DNA from: JBMOLC01 sp049324215 | GTDB lineage: Bacteria > Patescibacteriota > Microgenomatia > UBA8517 | Assembly (NCBI GenBank): GCA_049324215.1 | Contig: JBMOLC010000015.1 | Coordinates: 1-17,011, forward strand | Length of the DNA stretch: 17,011 bases | Direction: 5' to 3' | Part shown: piece by piece, positions 1 through 7,838 of the stretch | Numbering within the stretch: position 1 is the first letter of the stretch | How the letters are laid out: each line of letters opens with the position of its first letter | Position numbers and translations under genes: made by a program | Notes under the pieces: model-generated | The model's input: the letters and a program-made list of their open reading frames with translations, nothing else | Told to the model about the DNA's origin: nothing | The model's database searches: none

Positions 1-1
1 T

Positions 2-1114
2 TTTGCCCACACCGAAGAGGTTGCCGAACTTGCCAGTCTTTTGCAACTGACCTTCGTGCCCCAAGGAAATCCTCTGAGCGGGGGCGCCTCTTCCGTTACC
101 GCGACAGAGGCTTGTGACCTCACCAATATCCGGTCAAACGCAGGCGATGACCTCTTCGCTACGAAAATAGAGGGTGCCCTCTCCTACGACGCGGAATTTA
201 CCTGCGATTTCCCGGCAAGCGCTTCTTCTAGCGCCTGCACGAAGGATCTCTCGGTGGGTCTAAATGTTATTACCGAAACTCCAAAAGCAGACGAAGTTTG
301 GGAAAGGCTAGTCGCCGGGCCTTCTGCAATCTTTAAAAGAATTTTCCCGAAAGTTGGAATCGGTGGGGCCATCTTAGGAATCCTGGACATGCCTGCGGCA
401 ACCAAGGTTAGCTATTCTGGCAGCGGGGTTTCTGCTGGCAATCCCGGGGCTCGGAGCGGAGAATCCGCCGAACTTTATTTTCCCCACATCGGCGGAGTTT
501 CTGAATACTTTCTTAAAGGCATTCAAACAATCCTTCGACCCAAAGGCTTTGGCGAACAAATTATTTCGGGAGCCGAAGGAACCATCGCCGCGAGTGGTGA
601 AATAAACTGCGACCAGAATGCGCCGGCGGTCTCACTGGCTAGAACAATCGCCAGAGCGCCCTATTTCCAACTTGCCTTAAACTGGGCATCAGGACAGGCG
701 GGAAACCATGCTTTGGAATGCTATAACGACACGGTCCGGCGTGCCATGGGGGCCGGCATAAACGTTCCGCTCACCCTTTGGATTTGGCTCCATGAAAGTG
801 GTGCTAGTAATTATGCGCTGGGGTGGACTAAGGATTTTGGCGCTGATTACCCGGCTCCCCAGGGCTATGTCGACCAGATAAACGAATATTTCAGAAGGGC
901 TAGAGTCTATAACTCCCAAAACTCCTTGTGCGCGGGGAGAAATGTGACCGACCTTGAGGCCTTTGCCTATATTTACAAAAGCGGAACCTGCGACCCGGAT
1001 ACCGAAGTAGGAAATGAGACCGCCGGCGAATATTACAACAATTTGGTCGCGCAATGGTCTTGGATAACCGGCTGCCCCTTACCCAGAAGCACAACCGATA
1101 CTTCCTGCCAATGA
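2..1114 (+). CDS. Secreted lysozyme-like / transglycosylase-like protein, 5' end missing (T4SS-associated)
   Basis: The reading frame is open from base 2 and no convincing start is visible, so the N-terminus lies outside the window; 370 codons are present. The C-terminal third looks like a lysozyme-fold domain. A helix-rich stretch leads to the motif WIWLHESGASNYALG, where the Glu (about residue 265 of the visible part, codon at 794-796) sits where soluble lytic transglycosylases carry their catalytic acid (ESG-type motif). A later segment with YIYKSGTC and an aromatic end follows. The upstream 200 residues are Ser/Gly/Ala-rich with scattered Cys, as expected of an exported protein, and are not recognised. 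Its stop is 12 bases before the start of the VirB6-like gene, so the two are probably cotranscribed. Peptidoglycan lytic enzymes (VirB1 type) commonly accompany T4SS, which fits. The lysozyme-like assignment is from motif and context only; the actual family is uncertain. Confidence 0.6.
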   Translation, partial: FAHTEEVAELASLLQLTFVPQGNPLSGGASSVTATEACDLTNIRSNAGDDLFATKIEGALSYDAEFTCDFPASASSSACTKDLSVGLNVITETPKADEVWERLVAGPSAIFKRIFPKVGIGGAILGILDMPAATKVSYSGSGVSAGNPGARSGESAELYFPHIGGVSEYFLKGIQTILRPKGFGEQIISGAEGTIAASGEINCDQNAPAVSLARTIARAPYFQLALNWASGQAGNHALECYNDTVRRAMGAGINVPLTLWIWLHESGASNYALGWTKDFGADYPAPQGYVDQINEYFRRARVYNSQNSLCAGRNVTDLEAFAYIYKSGTCDPDTEVGNETAGEYYNNLVAQWSWITGCPLPRSTTDTSCQ

Positions 1115-1119
1115 AAGGG
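1114..1119 (+). promoter_or_regulatory. Shine-Dalgarno site that decides the start of the VirB6-like gene
   Basis: AAAGGG lies 6 bases before the ATG at 1126. The frame is open further upstream (ATG at 1054, and an ATGA overlap at 1111), but neither has a purine-rich site in front. Starting at 1126 also places a clean signal-peptide-like N-terminus first, so 1126 is preferred. ATG 1138, four codons later, lacks its own site. Confidence 0.55.
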
Positions 1120-1125
1120 TGTTGT

Positions 1126-2778
1126 ATGATTAGTCTAATGAAAAAGTTTATCCTCTCCTGCCTGATTTTTGTTTTATTGACCTTCAATTTCCCTTCGGTT
1201 GTGAAGGCTGAAGAAGGGGGAAATTGGTATAACCAAGGTCCTTTCGAATGGTATTCCAAGGTCTATGATGAAAAGTCCTCTCCACCAGGTGAAATTTTTG
1301 GAGAAAGATATACTGCAGCCCAGGTTCAGTGGATTCTGTATAGCCTTTTTGCGCTACCAATCAATGCCATAACTGGGAATAACACTTCTTTGGTAGCCTG
1401 TATGCTTGCAGCAAGAGAGAGAACCATACTTCTGAATACCTGTGGGGACGGAATAAGAAACGTTTTCAGACAAATAGAAAGTATTTTCGATCTACCCCGG
1501 ATAAGACAAGGGGCTAATCAGTCTCCTTTTGCCCTCGTTTTTAATACCGAAAACCGTCCTCTTTCTGGTATTGCCTATGTCAAATATACCCTCTCCAAGT
1601 TTTCCTTGATTCCCGAGGCAAAAGCCCAAGAAGGTTTTGGGTTCGGCGCCTTGGGGGTAGTCCTCCCTCTTTGGAGAGGGGTAAGAAACGTTGCCTATGC
1701 CATCTTTGCCTTGGTAATAATTGTCTTTTCCTTCATGATCATGTTTAGGGTAAAAATCTCGCCCCAGGTTGTCATCTCGGTACAGTCTGCGCTTCCCAAG
1801 GTAATAATTGCACTCATTCTGGCTACCTTTTCCTATGCAATCGCTGGATTTATGGTGGATTTAATGTATGTTTTTATTGGGTTTTTTTCTGCGTTGGTAA
1901 ATACAATGGGAATCGGCATAGGTTTCAAAGGAACCTACAACGTAATAAGTGGGCAGATACCTTTACTGACCGATTTTGCTGGCTCACTCATAATTCTGGT
2001 TTATATGTTTGTTTATGACATTCTCTTTTTGATCGCAATTGTTATGGCGTTTGTGGGGACACTTCTTTCCCTCTCGCTGTTCGGAATGTTGGCGTCAATT
2101 TTGATGGTCTTGGTCTTAGTCTGGGCTATTATTCTCACGCTCTGGTATACGATAAAAATACCCTGGATGCTCATTAAGGCTCTGGTCCAAATTTTTCTTT
2201 TGGTTATAGTCGCTCCCTTGCAGATTGCCCTGGGCACGCTGATTCCGCCTTTGGGCTTTGGGGCTTGGCTGAAAAATTTAATAGCAAACCTTTTGGTGTT
2301 TCCGGTAACCGGGACCCTTTTCTACCTCGCCATTACTTTCCTCATCTACTCTTATGGGGTTGCCGGAGAAGTAATTAGCGAGGGACTTTTAGACATTTTT
2401 AGTGTCAATCCAAGCGGTCTTCTTTTTCCCGGAAAACTCTGGTCGCCTCCTCTTTTGGCTTCGGGTGCTGATATGAGCGCCTTAATCTTTATCTTTATGA
2501 GTTTTGGCATTATAATACTAATTCCAAAGGCAGCAGATTTCATTAAAGCTATGGTAACCGGAGAAAGATTCACATTCGGAACGGCACTTGGAGAAGCCAC
2601 CGCACCGCTGAAATATGGTTGGGAGTTAAGCGGTGCTCCCATCTATCTCAAGACACTTAGAGAATTGCAGGCGCGCACGAGGGCTGAAGATATTTCAGCG
2701 ATGATTAGTACTCGGGTAGATAGAACTAATCTGCCACCCAGAATAAAAAGTATCATTAAGGGGTTCTTCAGAGTATAA
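1126..2778 (+). CDS. VirB6/TrbL-like polytopic membrane protein of a type IV secretion system
   Basis: The protein has 550 aa from the chosen start. It begins with Lys residues and a hydrophobic stretch ending FPSVVKAEE, read as a signal peptide of about 25 residues. An extracytoplasmic segment with a few Cys follows (about 30-180). The rest is strongly hydrophobic: segments near 188-207, 225-263 (two adjacent), a long cluster at 281-371, then 385-410 and 451-472. The stretch from RVKISPQ (residue 208) through LPKVIIALILATFSYAIAG resembles a conserved block I associate with T4SS membrane proteins of Microgenomates. The topology (signal, outside domain, five or more helices, short cytoplasmic tail) fits VirB6/TrbL channel proteins, which vary greatly in sequence, so the name rests on topology and the PrgI-VirB4 neighbourhood. 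It ends 20 bp from the stop of the convergent 868-aa gene. An unrelated polytopic protein cannot be excluded. Confidence 0.65.
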   Translation: MISLMKKFILSCLIFVLLTFNFPSVVKAEEGGNWYNQGPFEWYSKVYDEKSSPPGEIFGERYTAAQVQWILYSLFALPINAITGNNTSLVACMLAARERTILLNTCGDGIRNVFRQIESIFDLPRIRQGANQSPFALVFNTENRPLSGIAYVKYTLSKFSLIPEAKAQEGFGFGALGVVLPLWRGVRNVAYAIFALVIIVFSFMIMFRVKISPQVVISVQSALPKVIIALILATFSYAIAGFMVDLMYVFIGFFSALVNTMGIGIGFKGTYNVISGQIPLLTDFAGSLIILVYMFVYDILFLIAIVMAFVGTLLSLSLFGMLASILMVLVLVWAIILTLWYTIKIPWMLIKALVQIFLLVIVAPLQIALGTLIPPLGFGAWLKNLIANLLVFPVTGTLFYLAITFLIYSYGVAGEVISEGLLDIFSVNPSGLLFPGKLWSPPLLASGADMSALIFIFMSFGIIILIPKAADFIKAMVTGERFTFGTALGEATAPLKYGWELSGAPIYLKTLRELQARTRAEDISAMISTRVDRTNLPPRIKSIIKGFFRV

Positions 2779-2798
2779 AAGTCGCCAGTAGAAAATTT

Positions 2799-5405
2799 CT
2801 ATCCCTTAAGGTTTCTTGGTCGTGGAGTATATGCTGGAACGTTCCCTCTTCTTAAGAACCCGTACTCCTCGTCTTTGTAATCATCTCTTGTCGTTTCATA
2901 TAATTTGTTCGCAAGTAGGTAAGCATTTTCGGCAGAGGCTCTCCCATATCGAAGCAACATGCTCTGGTAATATTCTCCAAGCATTGCCATAATTTTTCCG
3001 TAGTGTGTGTAAGTGTACTTTTCCCCACTTTTTGTGGTATACGACTCATTTCCTCCCTCCCAGATTTTCTCTCCAGATCTCGTTTTACCTCCTCCGCCAA
3101 AGAGCCCCCTTTCGCCCGGCAACCACCAAAGAGCCCTTCTCCAATACGCCATCTCTTCTAGAAATCTATCAACTTTTGTATAGGTTGTTTTTTGCACCTC
3201 TTCGCTTGTTGTCGGCGAACGTTCCCATGCGTCTGGAGATGTTATTCCCCACTTGTTGGCACAAGCCAGAGTCACCAAAAAAGGTATAAACGCAACCTCG
3301 TATATCGAATAGGGTGTTTCGATATTGTCTCTAAAGCAAAGTCTGAGCCTTTTTGCGGCTTCTTTTGGTCCCAGTGTACTTGGCGCATGGGTAACTAGAC
3401 TAAAAAATGGGTCTTTTTCGGCGTCGAATGGCTCGATTAGAATTCTCATAAACCGAGACCCCATTTCTTGCTCTACTAACCACCTATCGACCTGTTGCAT
3501 GTCCATGTCTACCCAGGGAATTTGAGAAAGCAGTGTTCCTTCTCTTGTAATCTTTTCCCAAATAGAACGAGCGTCTGCCTCCTTTCCTATTCTGACATTT
3601 TCAAAAAAATTAGCTGCCTCAAAACCTGGAGGCATCAGCATCACAATTTCCAAGGGATATTCCGCTTGTTCGCCCAACAGCGTTGAAGGAAAGGGCACGC
3701 GCCAAAGCCAGGCCCAACTCTTAAGAACTTCGGCGATGGATTGGGGAATGTCTTGATATCCTCTGCTTTCTCTCCATTTCTTAGATGAATCATCGTTGCC
3801 AAAAAGACGTTCCCACTGCTCTCTTAAAAATACGTCGGGGTGTTGTTCCGGCTTATAGTGGTGCATCTCTCCCAACGGCTCAGTTAGTAATTCTACCCTT
3901 TCACTCCTATCTGTGGGAAATAATAATTGGGTTCTAGAGTTAGATTCCAAGTCGTACTTGTGGCCTCTTCTCGCCCAGTATAAACTCGGAATGTCTCCAG
4001 ATCCTGTGTGGATGCCACCGATATCGACCTGTTTGATACCCACAACCTTTCCTTCCTCGGTGGTCTTAAAGGTATAACCCCAACAATATCTATAGGCGTG
4101 CATTAAGGAGAAATCCTGTAAATATCCCTGTCTGGTAATAAGGGTAGCCAGTCTCGAGACAATATCGCCCTTGTCGCGATTAAACCAGTTTGCAATTCTA
4201 ATAATACGTGCATCTTTAACGTCCTTGACAAGATTATCTACAGCCCCCATTTTGTCCCCTGCTTGCCCAGCAATTATATTTTTCAATCGTTGGTGAGCAT
4301 TGGTTAGCAATATTGCCTCGAGGGTCGCAGTTACTTCTCTATAGTCTTTAGCCTTTGATGACAAGTAGGGTGTAAGAACCCGCGCCTCCTCGTCGCCAGA
4401 TTTATGGCTCCAAAGAAGATCTTTGTAAAATTTTAATTCTTCTGCCGTTAATCTGGTTCCTAAAAAAGTCGTTGTTTCGGGATACTCTTCTGGTTTTAAG
4501 GTTAAATCCGCCTGAGAAACGGCAGCCAACTTCATTCGAGTTTCAAAACTCGCATCTTGCATCCTTGTGGCTAACTCCCTTAGCCCTAGGACCTCATCCG
4601 GCTTTACCAAAGATTCATCAGTTTGTGTATATTTCTCTGGTATGGGAAGTGAAATGTTGTGCTCCGTCGGCACTTCCAAACCAGGGAGCTCACCCGCAAA
4701 CATCTTTTCAAATGTCTCCTCTGTTGCATAAGCTCTGAACCTCTCTTTAAGTGTTTGTAGCTGCATAACTACATCCCAGTAGTAGGGTATAGATGCAGAC
4801 TCGGTGACGCTAACCTGCAAGAACGCGTTTAACCATTCTGTGTCTCTTTTCAATCTTTCCAGCCAGACGCGGCCTTCGTCGCTTTTTAACCACTCCTCTC
4901 CGCCCAAGGTCTCAACCGCATCTTCTATGGTCCCGATGGTAAACTTTGCTTCCCTGTGATCGTATGGGTAAGCGTTCTTCTTTTGATCCACAGTCTCGTC
5001 ATACATTTTAGAGATGACACCTAGACTTTGGTTCATCATAAGTCCGTAAGTGTGTCTCAGCCTCTCTATGGCCTCATCTCTTTCTTTTTCGGCTTTATCC
5101 CTTTCGCCTTTAGTTTTTGCTCTCTCTCTTGCGACGGCTGCTCTCTCGAGATTTTCAAGGGCCCGTCCAAAACCACCAGCTGCAGTACTTACCGCCCTAC
5201 CGGCAGCAAGTAACCTCATAAGGTCTAGGGTTGGTTCTTCACCGTTGTCTCCCCTCGGTATCTGCATTTTTATGTCAGGGATTTCGGAGCGCCACTCTGG
5301 GCCCTTAAAACGTGCCAGCTCCTCCTCGCTGGGGCCGGGAGAAAAATCGTGTTTCCACTCCGGGTTTGGAGAAAAACCTTGTCCGGACTCTTTAGTCTCT
5401 GCCAT
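2799..5405 (-). CDS. Large hypothetical cytoplasmic protein (868 aa), unrecognised
   Basis: No family is recognised. The start ATG at 5405 (MAETKESG) has no Shine-Dalgarno site but has a -10-like hexamer 6 bases upstream, suggesting a leaderless message. The protein is hydrophilic, with no signal peptide and no clear membrane segment; the most hydrophobic stretch is near YEVAFIPFLVTLACA in the C-terminal third. The first 60 residues are Pro/Glu/charged and look disordered. Residues about 80-120 are rich in Glu, Arg, Lys and Ala and probably form a coiled coil. The remainder is rich in Trp, Tyr and charged residues and looks folded and mostly helical. The C-terminus is basic and Pro-rich (YTPRPRNLKG). 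It is the only minus-strand gene inside the plus-strand secretion cluster and diverges from the 380-aa unknown gene. A structural or effector role with the secretion system is possible but is only guilt by association. Confidence 0.75.
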   Translation of the reverse strand: MAETKESGQGFSPNPEWKHDFSPGPSEEELARFKGPEWRSEIPDIKMQIPRGDNGEEPTLDLMRLLAAGRAVSTAAGGFGRALENLERAAVARERAKTKGERDKAEKERDEAIERLRHTYGLMMNQSLGVISKMYDETVDQKKNAYPYDHREAKFTIGTIEDAVETLGGEEWLKSDEGRVWLERLKRDTEWLNAFLQVSVTESASIPYYWDVVMQLQTLKERFRAYATEETFEKMFAGELPGLEVPTEHNISLPIPEKYTQTDESLVKPDEVLGLRELATRMQDASFETRMKLAAVSQADLTLKPEEYPETTTFLGTRLTAEELKFYKDLLWSHKSGDEEARVLTPYLSSKAKDYREVTATLEAILLTNAHQRLKNIIAGQAGDKMGAVDNLVKDVKDARIIRIANWFNRDKGDIVSRLATLITRQGYLQDFSLMHAYRYCWGYTFKTTEEGKVVGIKQVDIGGIHTGSGDIPSLYWARRGHKYDLESNSRTQLLFPTDRSERVELLTEPLGEMHHYKPEQHPDVFLREQWERLFGNDDSSKKWRESRGYQDIPQSIAEVLKSWAWLWRVPFPSTLLGEQAEYPLEIVMLMPPGFEAANFFENVRIGKEADARSIWEKITREGTLLSQIPWVDMDMQQVDRWLVEQEMGSRFMRILIEPFDAEKDPFFSLVTHAPSTLGPKEAAKRLRLCFRDNIETPYSIYEVAFIPFLVTLACANKWGITSPDAWERSPTTSEEVQKTTYTKVDRFLEEMAYWRRALWWLPGERGLFGGGGKTRSGEKIWEGGNESYTTKSGEKYTYTHYGKIMAMLGEYYQSMLLRYGRASAENAYLLANKLYETTRDDYKDEEYGFLRRGNVPAYTPRPRNLKG

Positions 5406-5411
5406 GGCTAT

Positions 5412-5441
5412 ATTTTAACATTACGAAAGATAAGCCTTCAA
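5412..5441 (-). promoter_or_regulatory. Candidate promoter for the 868-aa gene, leaderless type
   Basis: On the minus strand TTGAAG (5441-5436) is followed after 18 bases by TAAAAT (5417-5412). Only 6 bases separate the -10 hexamer from the ATG at 5405, so a normal start site would fall at or next to the first base of the codon. There is no Shine-Dalgarno sequence between them. Matches to the sigma-70 consensus are 4/6 and 5/6. Confidence 0.5.
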
Positions 5442-5456
5442 TTAAAGTCCCAAAAT

Positions 5457-5486
5457 TTGATTTTTTAGGGATTATCGTCCTATAAT
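5457..5486 (+). promoter_or_regulatory. Candidate promoter for the 380-aa gene, leaderless type
   Basis: TTGATT (5457-5462) is followed after 18 bases by a perfect TATAAT (5481-5486). The ATG at 5494 begins 8 bases after the hexamer, about where transcription would initiate. No Shine-Dalgarno sequence is present. The geometry mirrors that of the divergent promoter in the same 88-bp gap. Confidence 0.6.
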
Positions 5487-5493
5487 TCCTAAC

Positions 5494-6636
5494 ATGAGCC
5501 GGGAACAGAAAACAGATGGCCAACTATCTGGATACAGGCTGTTGCCTGATGGCCGTGTCCAAAAGGTTCCTTCCGAAGATGATGCCGAAAAAAGAAAAAG
5601 AGAAATCGTAGAGGGCGTACAGTACCTCGAGAAAAACGTAAGGCCACTCTTAGAAAAAATTAACGCTATTCTCCTGGGTGGACGGGGTGAAATTTTTACT
5701 ACAGATTTCGAAAATCTAACTACGGATAGCGAACCGATAATTAAGCTTCAGTGGAGAAAACCATATCAAAGTGGGCCAACGGTCTTAGCCCATACAATTA
5801 GAATTCAGTATATAAATGACCCAAATGATATCCGAATCTGGTCAAGAGAAGAATCCATGTATCCTCGCGGGCTAATCTTTCCCGGTTCGCCGGAAGGTCC
5901 AACTAAAGCAATTAGACTTAAAAGAAGGGGGTGGGGCGAAACAACAGACATAATTACAGAAGGCCACATTCGAGTTGAAGATATTGGCCAAACAAGGGCT
6001 ATAGCAACCGATGACTGGGAATCCCAGCTTTTGTCGGTAATTTTATTAGATATGCAAGTCGAGCCAGACAGTGAGCCCTACGAGGGTACCAAGAATCTCA
6101 AAACCGCCTTAGACTCGCTTATAAAAGAGAAAGAGTTAAGGGAAAAAGATCGAAAAGAAACCCGAGGGATGGTCGATCAGGAAGATCTTAGAAACGAGAT
6201 TACAGCTGTGCTTTTTGAACTGAACAAACTCGCTTTTAATGGCGAAGCTCAAATCCTCCCTTGGGTCGAAGAAGAAAATACGCATGGACATTGGATCGGT
6301 GGGGGATTCAGCATGGATTCTGGGTTTATAGAGTCTAGCCCCATCTCACACACGGTAAATGCTTATGTCATAAAGGTAGCTTTCCCAAAAATTGACAAGA
6401 AAATGGTTTTATTTATGGTTAAATCGGAACAAGGGGGGCTTGTCCCTGAAATCTTTGGGGAAAACGTCGTGTATGGATTTTTTACTGATAAAAAATCCAA
6501 CCCCTCTCTTTGCCCATATGGTCATGTCGTGTTTAGATACAAATATCCAGAAATAAACTGGAAAGAAAGATTGAGAGCAAAAATAACGGATTCTGCTGTC
6601 TTTATATACGCCAAAACTATTTTAGGAAGCGTTTAG
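5494..6636 (+). CDS. Hypothetical cytoplasmic protein (380 aa), possibly a two-repeat protein
   Basis: No family is recognised. The protein is soluble-looking, with no signal peptide or membrane helix. It starts with a charged segment (MSREQKTDGQ...), then two parts that look alike by eye. A helix ending LEKINAILLGGRGEIF (about residues 52-67) precedes a beta-rich stretch. A second helix with LFELNKLAFNGEAQIL (about 245-260) precedes another beta-rich stretch, with a charged helical linker (about 200-230) between. This suggests an internal duplication of one alpha+beta domain, unproven. The ATG at 5494 is supported by the promoter immediately in front and by the absence of any ribosome-binding site, implying a leaderless message. 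It shares an 88-bp divergent promoter region with the 868-aa gene, so the pair may be co-regulated and functionally linked. A 161-bp gap separates it from the secretion operon downstream. Confidence 0.75.
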   Translation: MSREQKTDGQLSGYRLLPDGRVQKVPSEDDAEKRKREIVEGVQYLEKNVRPLLEKINAILLGGRGEIFTTDFENLTTDSEPIIKLQWRKPYQSGPTVLAHTIRIQYINDPNDIRIWSREESMYPRGLIFPGSPEGPTKAIRLKRRGWGETTDIITEGHIRVEDIGQTRAIATDDWESQLLSVILLDMQVEPDSEPYEGTKNLKTALDSLIKEKELREKDRKETRGMVDQEDLRNEITAVLFELNKLAFNGEAQILPWVEEENTHGHWIGGGFSMDSGFIESSPISHTVNAYVIKVAFPKIDKKMVLFMVKSEQGGLVPEIFGENVVYGFFTDKKSNPSLCPYGHVVFRYKYPEINWKERLRAKITDSAVFIYAKTILGSV

Positions 6637-6797
6637 ACGATAGATCGCAAACAAAACCTTCTCTCCATGTTAACTTTTTGATTTGCTTACCGTCCGAGGG
6701 GCCTGTTACCTAAAATCTACACTTGTGAAAAAGGGTTCTACTTGAATTACCCTGTTCACGGGGTACTCTAGGATTAGGAAAGATAGACTTCCCTGCC
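6637..6797 (+). other. Intergenic gap before the PrgI-VirB4 operon; weak hairpin, no clear promoter
   Basis: This gap should contain the operon promoter, but no well-spaced pair is evident. TAAAAT at 6711-6716 and TTGAAT at 6742-6747 are hexamer-like pieces without a good partner. TACCC (6748-6752) and GGGTA (6761-6765) form a 5-bp stem with an 8-base loop and no T-run, so it is not a convincing terminator. AGGAAAGA (6776-6783) is 14 bases before the ATG at 6798, too far for a typical Shine-Dalgarno site. Confidence 0.35.
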
Positions 6798-7838
6798 ATG
6801 GAGCAACATCCGATACCACAACAGATATCTTCCTACCAGTTTAGGCTGGTCGGGGATATGACCTTAAAACAGTTTTTTCAGTTAGCGGGCGGGGCATTGG
6901 TGAGTTTACTTTTTTACGCCTCTCCGCTTCATCCTCTTATCAAATGGCCTTTTATCATTTTCTTTTCTCTTTTGGGCGTAGCTTTAGCGTTTTTGCCTTT
7001 TGAAGAGAGACCTCTCGAAAAATGGATAATTGCTTTTTTCAGGTCCATCTACTCCCCAACGATTTATTTTTGGCAACAGGCGAAAGTTAGGTATGTTTTT
7101 TTTCAGGAAGAAGCTCCCGCACCTAGCGAAAAAATAATTACCCCGGGAGGAGAAAAAGCCTTAGAAAGATATCTATCCGCAACCCCCAGGCCCCAGATTT
7201 TTTCTGCCCTTGAGGGAGCTGAAGAAGCCTTTCTTTCCAAGGTGACCCAGCTTTTCGGAGGGGGCCTTACTCCTGCCGCTCCTTCCACCCAAGTTTCTGC
7301 ACCTGCCACCAAAAAACAGGAAGTCCAGATTCCTACGGTTGCCCCTGTTCCCATAACCGAACCGGGGGCAAGACCCAGGGTTGTGGTTGAAGAAAAACCA
7401 ACAGAACCCCAAACCGCAGCCGAAGTAAGACTTACCGGAGTTGCTCCCAGCTGGGGAACTAGGGGTCTAATTGCAGGGGAGGAAGCCCAGTTTTCTCCCG
7501 AGGCTGCTCCCCCCCTACCCCCGACTACTCCTAACACCATAGTCGGGCAAATCCTTGACGAAGAAGGAAAGATTGTCGAGGGAGCAATCATGGAAATAAG
7601 GGATGTTGCAGGTCGACCCGTTCGTGCTCTCAGAACCAATAAACTCGGGCACTTTCTAATTGTTACTCCCCTTTCCAACGGTAGGTATGAAGTAATTATT
7701 GAAAAAGAAGGTTATATCTTTGAACCCATTGTCTTTACCGCCGAGGGAGAGGTAATTCCCCCCATTGTTATTAGAGCTAAGAAAAAACCCCAAGTAATTA
7801 CCCAAGAAGGGGCTGAAGGAGCACCTGCCACATTATGA
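6798..7838 (+). CDS. PrgI-family T4SS membrane protein with a C-terminal carboxypeptidase-regulatory-like domain
   Basis: The protein has 346 aa. The N-terminus (MEQHPIPQQISSYQFRLVGD) followed by two close hydrophobic segments (about 29-42 and 50-66) and FLPFEERPLEKW is characteristic of the PrgI family, small VirB3-like inner-membrane proteins encoded just before VirB4-type ATPases. A Pro/Ala/Thr-rich linker runs from about 100 to 245. The C-terminal domain (about 246-333) begins NTIVGQILDEEGK and includes a GRYEVIIEKEGY segment. This is the layout of carboxypeptidase regulatory-like beta-sandwich domains, often found in surface proteins. PrgI proteins are usually near 100 residues, so the extra domain is a clear extension. 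It opens the tight operon: its TGA stop overlaps the next ATG (ATGA at 7835-7838). Recognition of PrgI is fairly strong; which side of the membrane the added domain faces is not known. Confidence 0.82.
   Translation: MEQHPIPQQISSYQFRLVGDMTLKQFFQLAGGALVSLLFYASPLHPLIKWPFIIFFSLLGVALAFLPFEERPLEKWIIAFFRSIYSPTIYFWQQAKVRYVFFQEEAPAPSEKIITPGGEKALERYLSATPRPQIFSALEGAEEAFLSKVTQLFGGGLTPAAPSTQVSAPATKKQEVQIPTVAPVPITEPGARPRVVVEEKPTEPQTAAEVRLTGVAPSWGTRGLIAGEEAQFSPEAAPPLPPTTPNTIVGQILDEEGKIVEGAIMEIRDVAGRPVRALRTNKLGHFLIVTPLSNGRYEVIIEKEGYIFEPIVFTAEGEVIPPIVIRAKKKPQVITQEGAEGAPATL

Noticed and set aside
1054..1125. Upstream ATG codons (1054, 1111) as the start of the VirB6-like gene
   Set aside because: No ribosome-binding site in front, long overlap with the previous gene for 1054, and the signal peptide begins properly only from 1126.
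2789..2801. Palindrome TAGAAAATTTCTA between the VirB6-like and 868-aa genes as a bidirectional terminator
   Set aside because: All-AT rich arms with a one-base centre cannot form a stable hairpin loop, and no T-run follows.
5050..5418. 122-codon plus-strand frame opposite the start of the 868-aa gene
   Set aside because: Ser/Leu-rich shadow of the coiled-coil coding region; overlaps the divergent promoter.
7103..7678. 191-codon minus-strand frame opposite the PrgI gene
   Set aside because: It mirrors the Pro/Ala-rich linker and has low-complexity Ser/Gly/Val composition; no start signal or family features.
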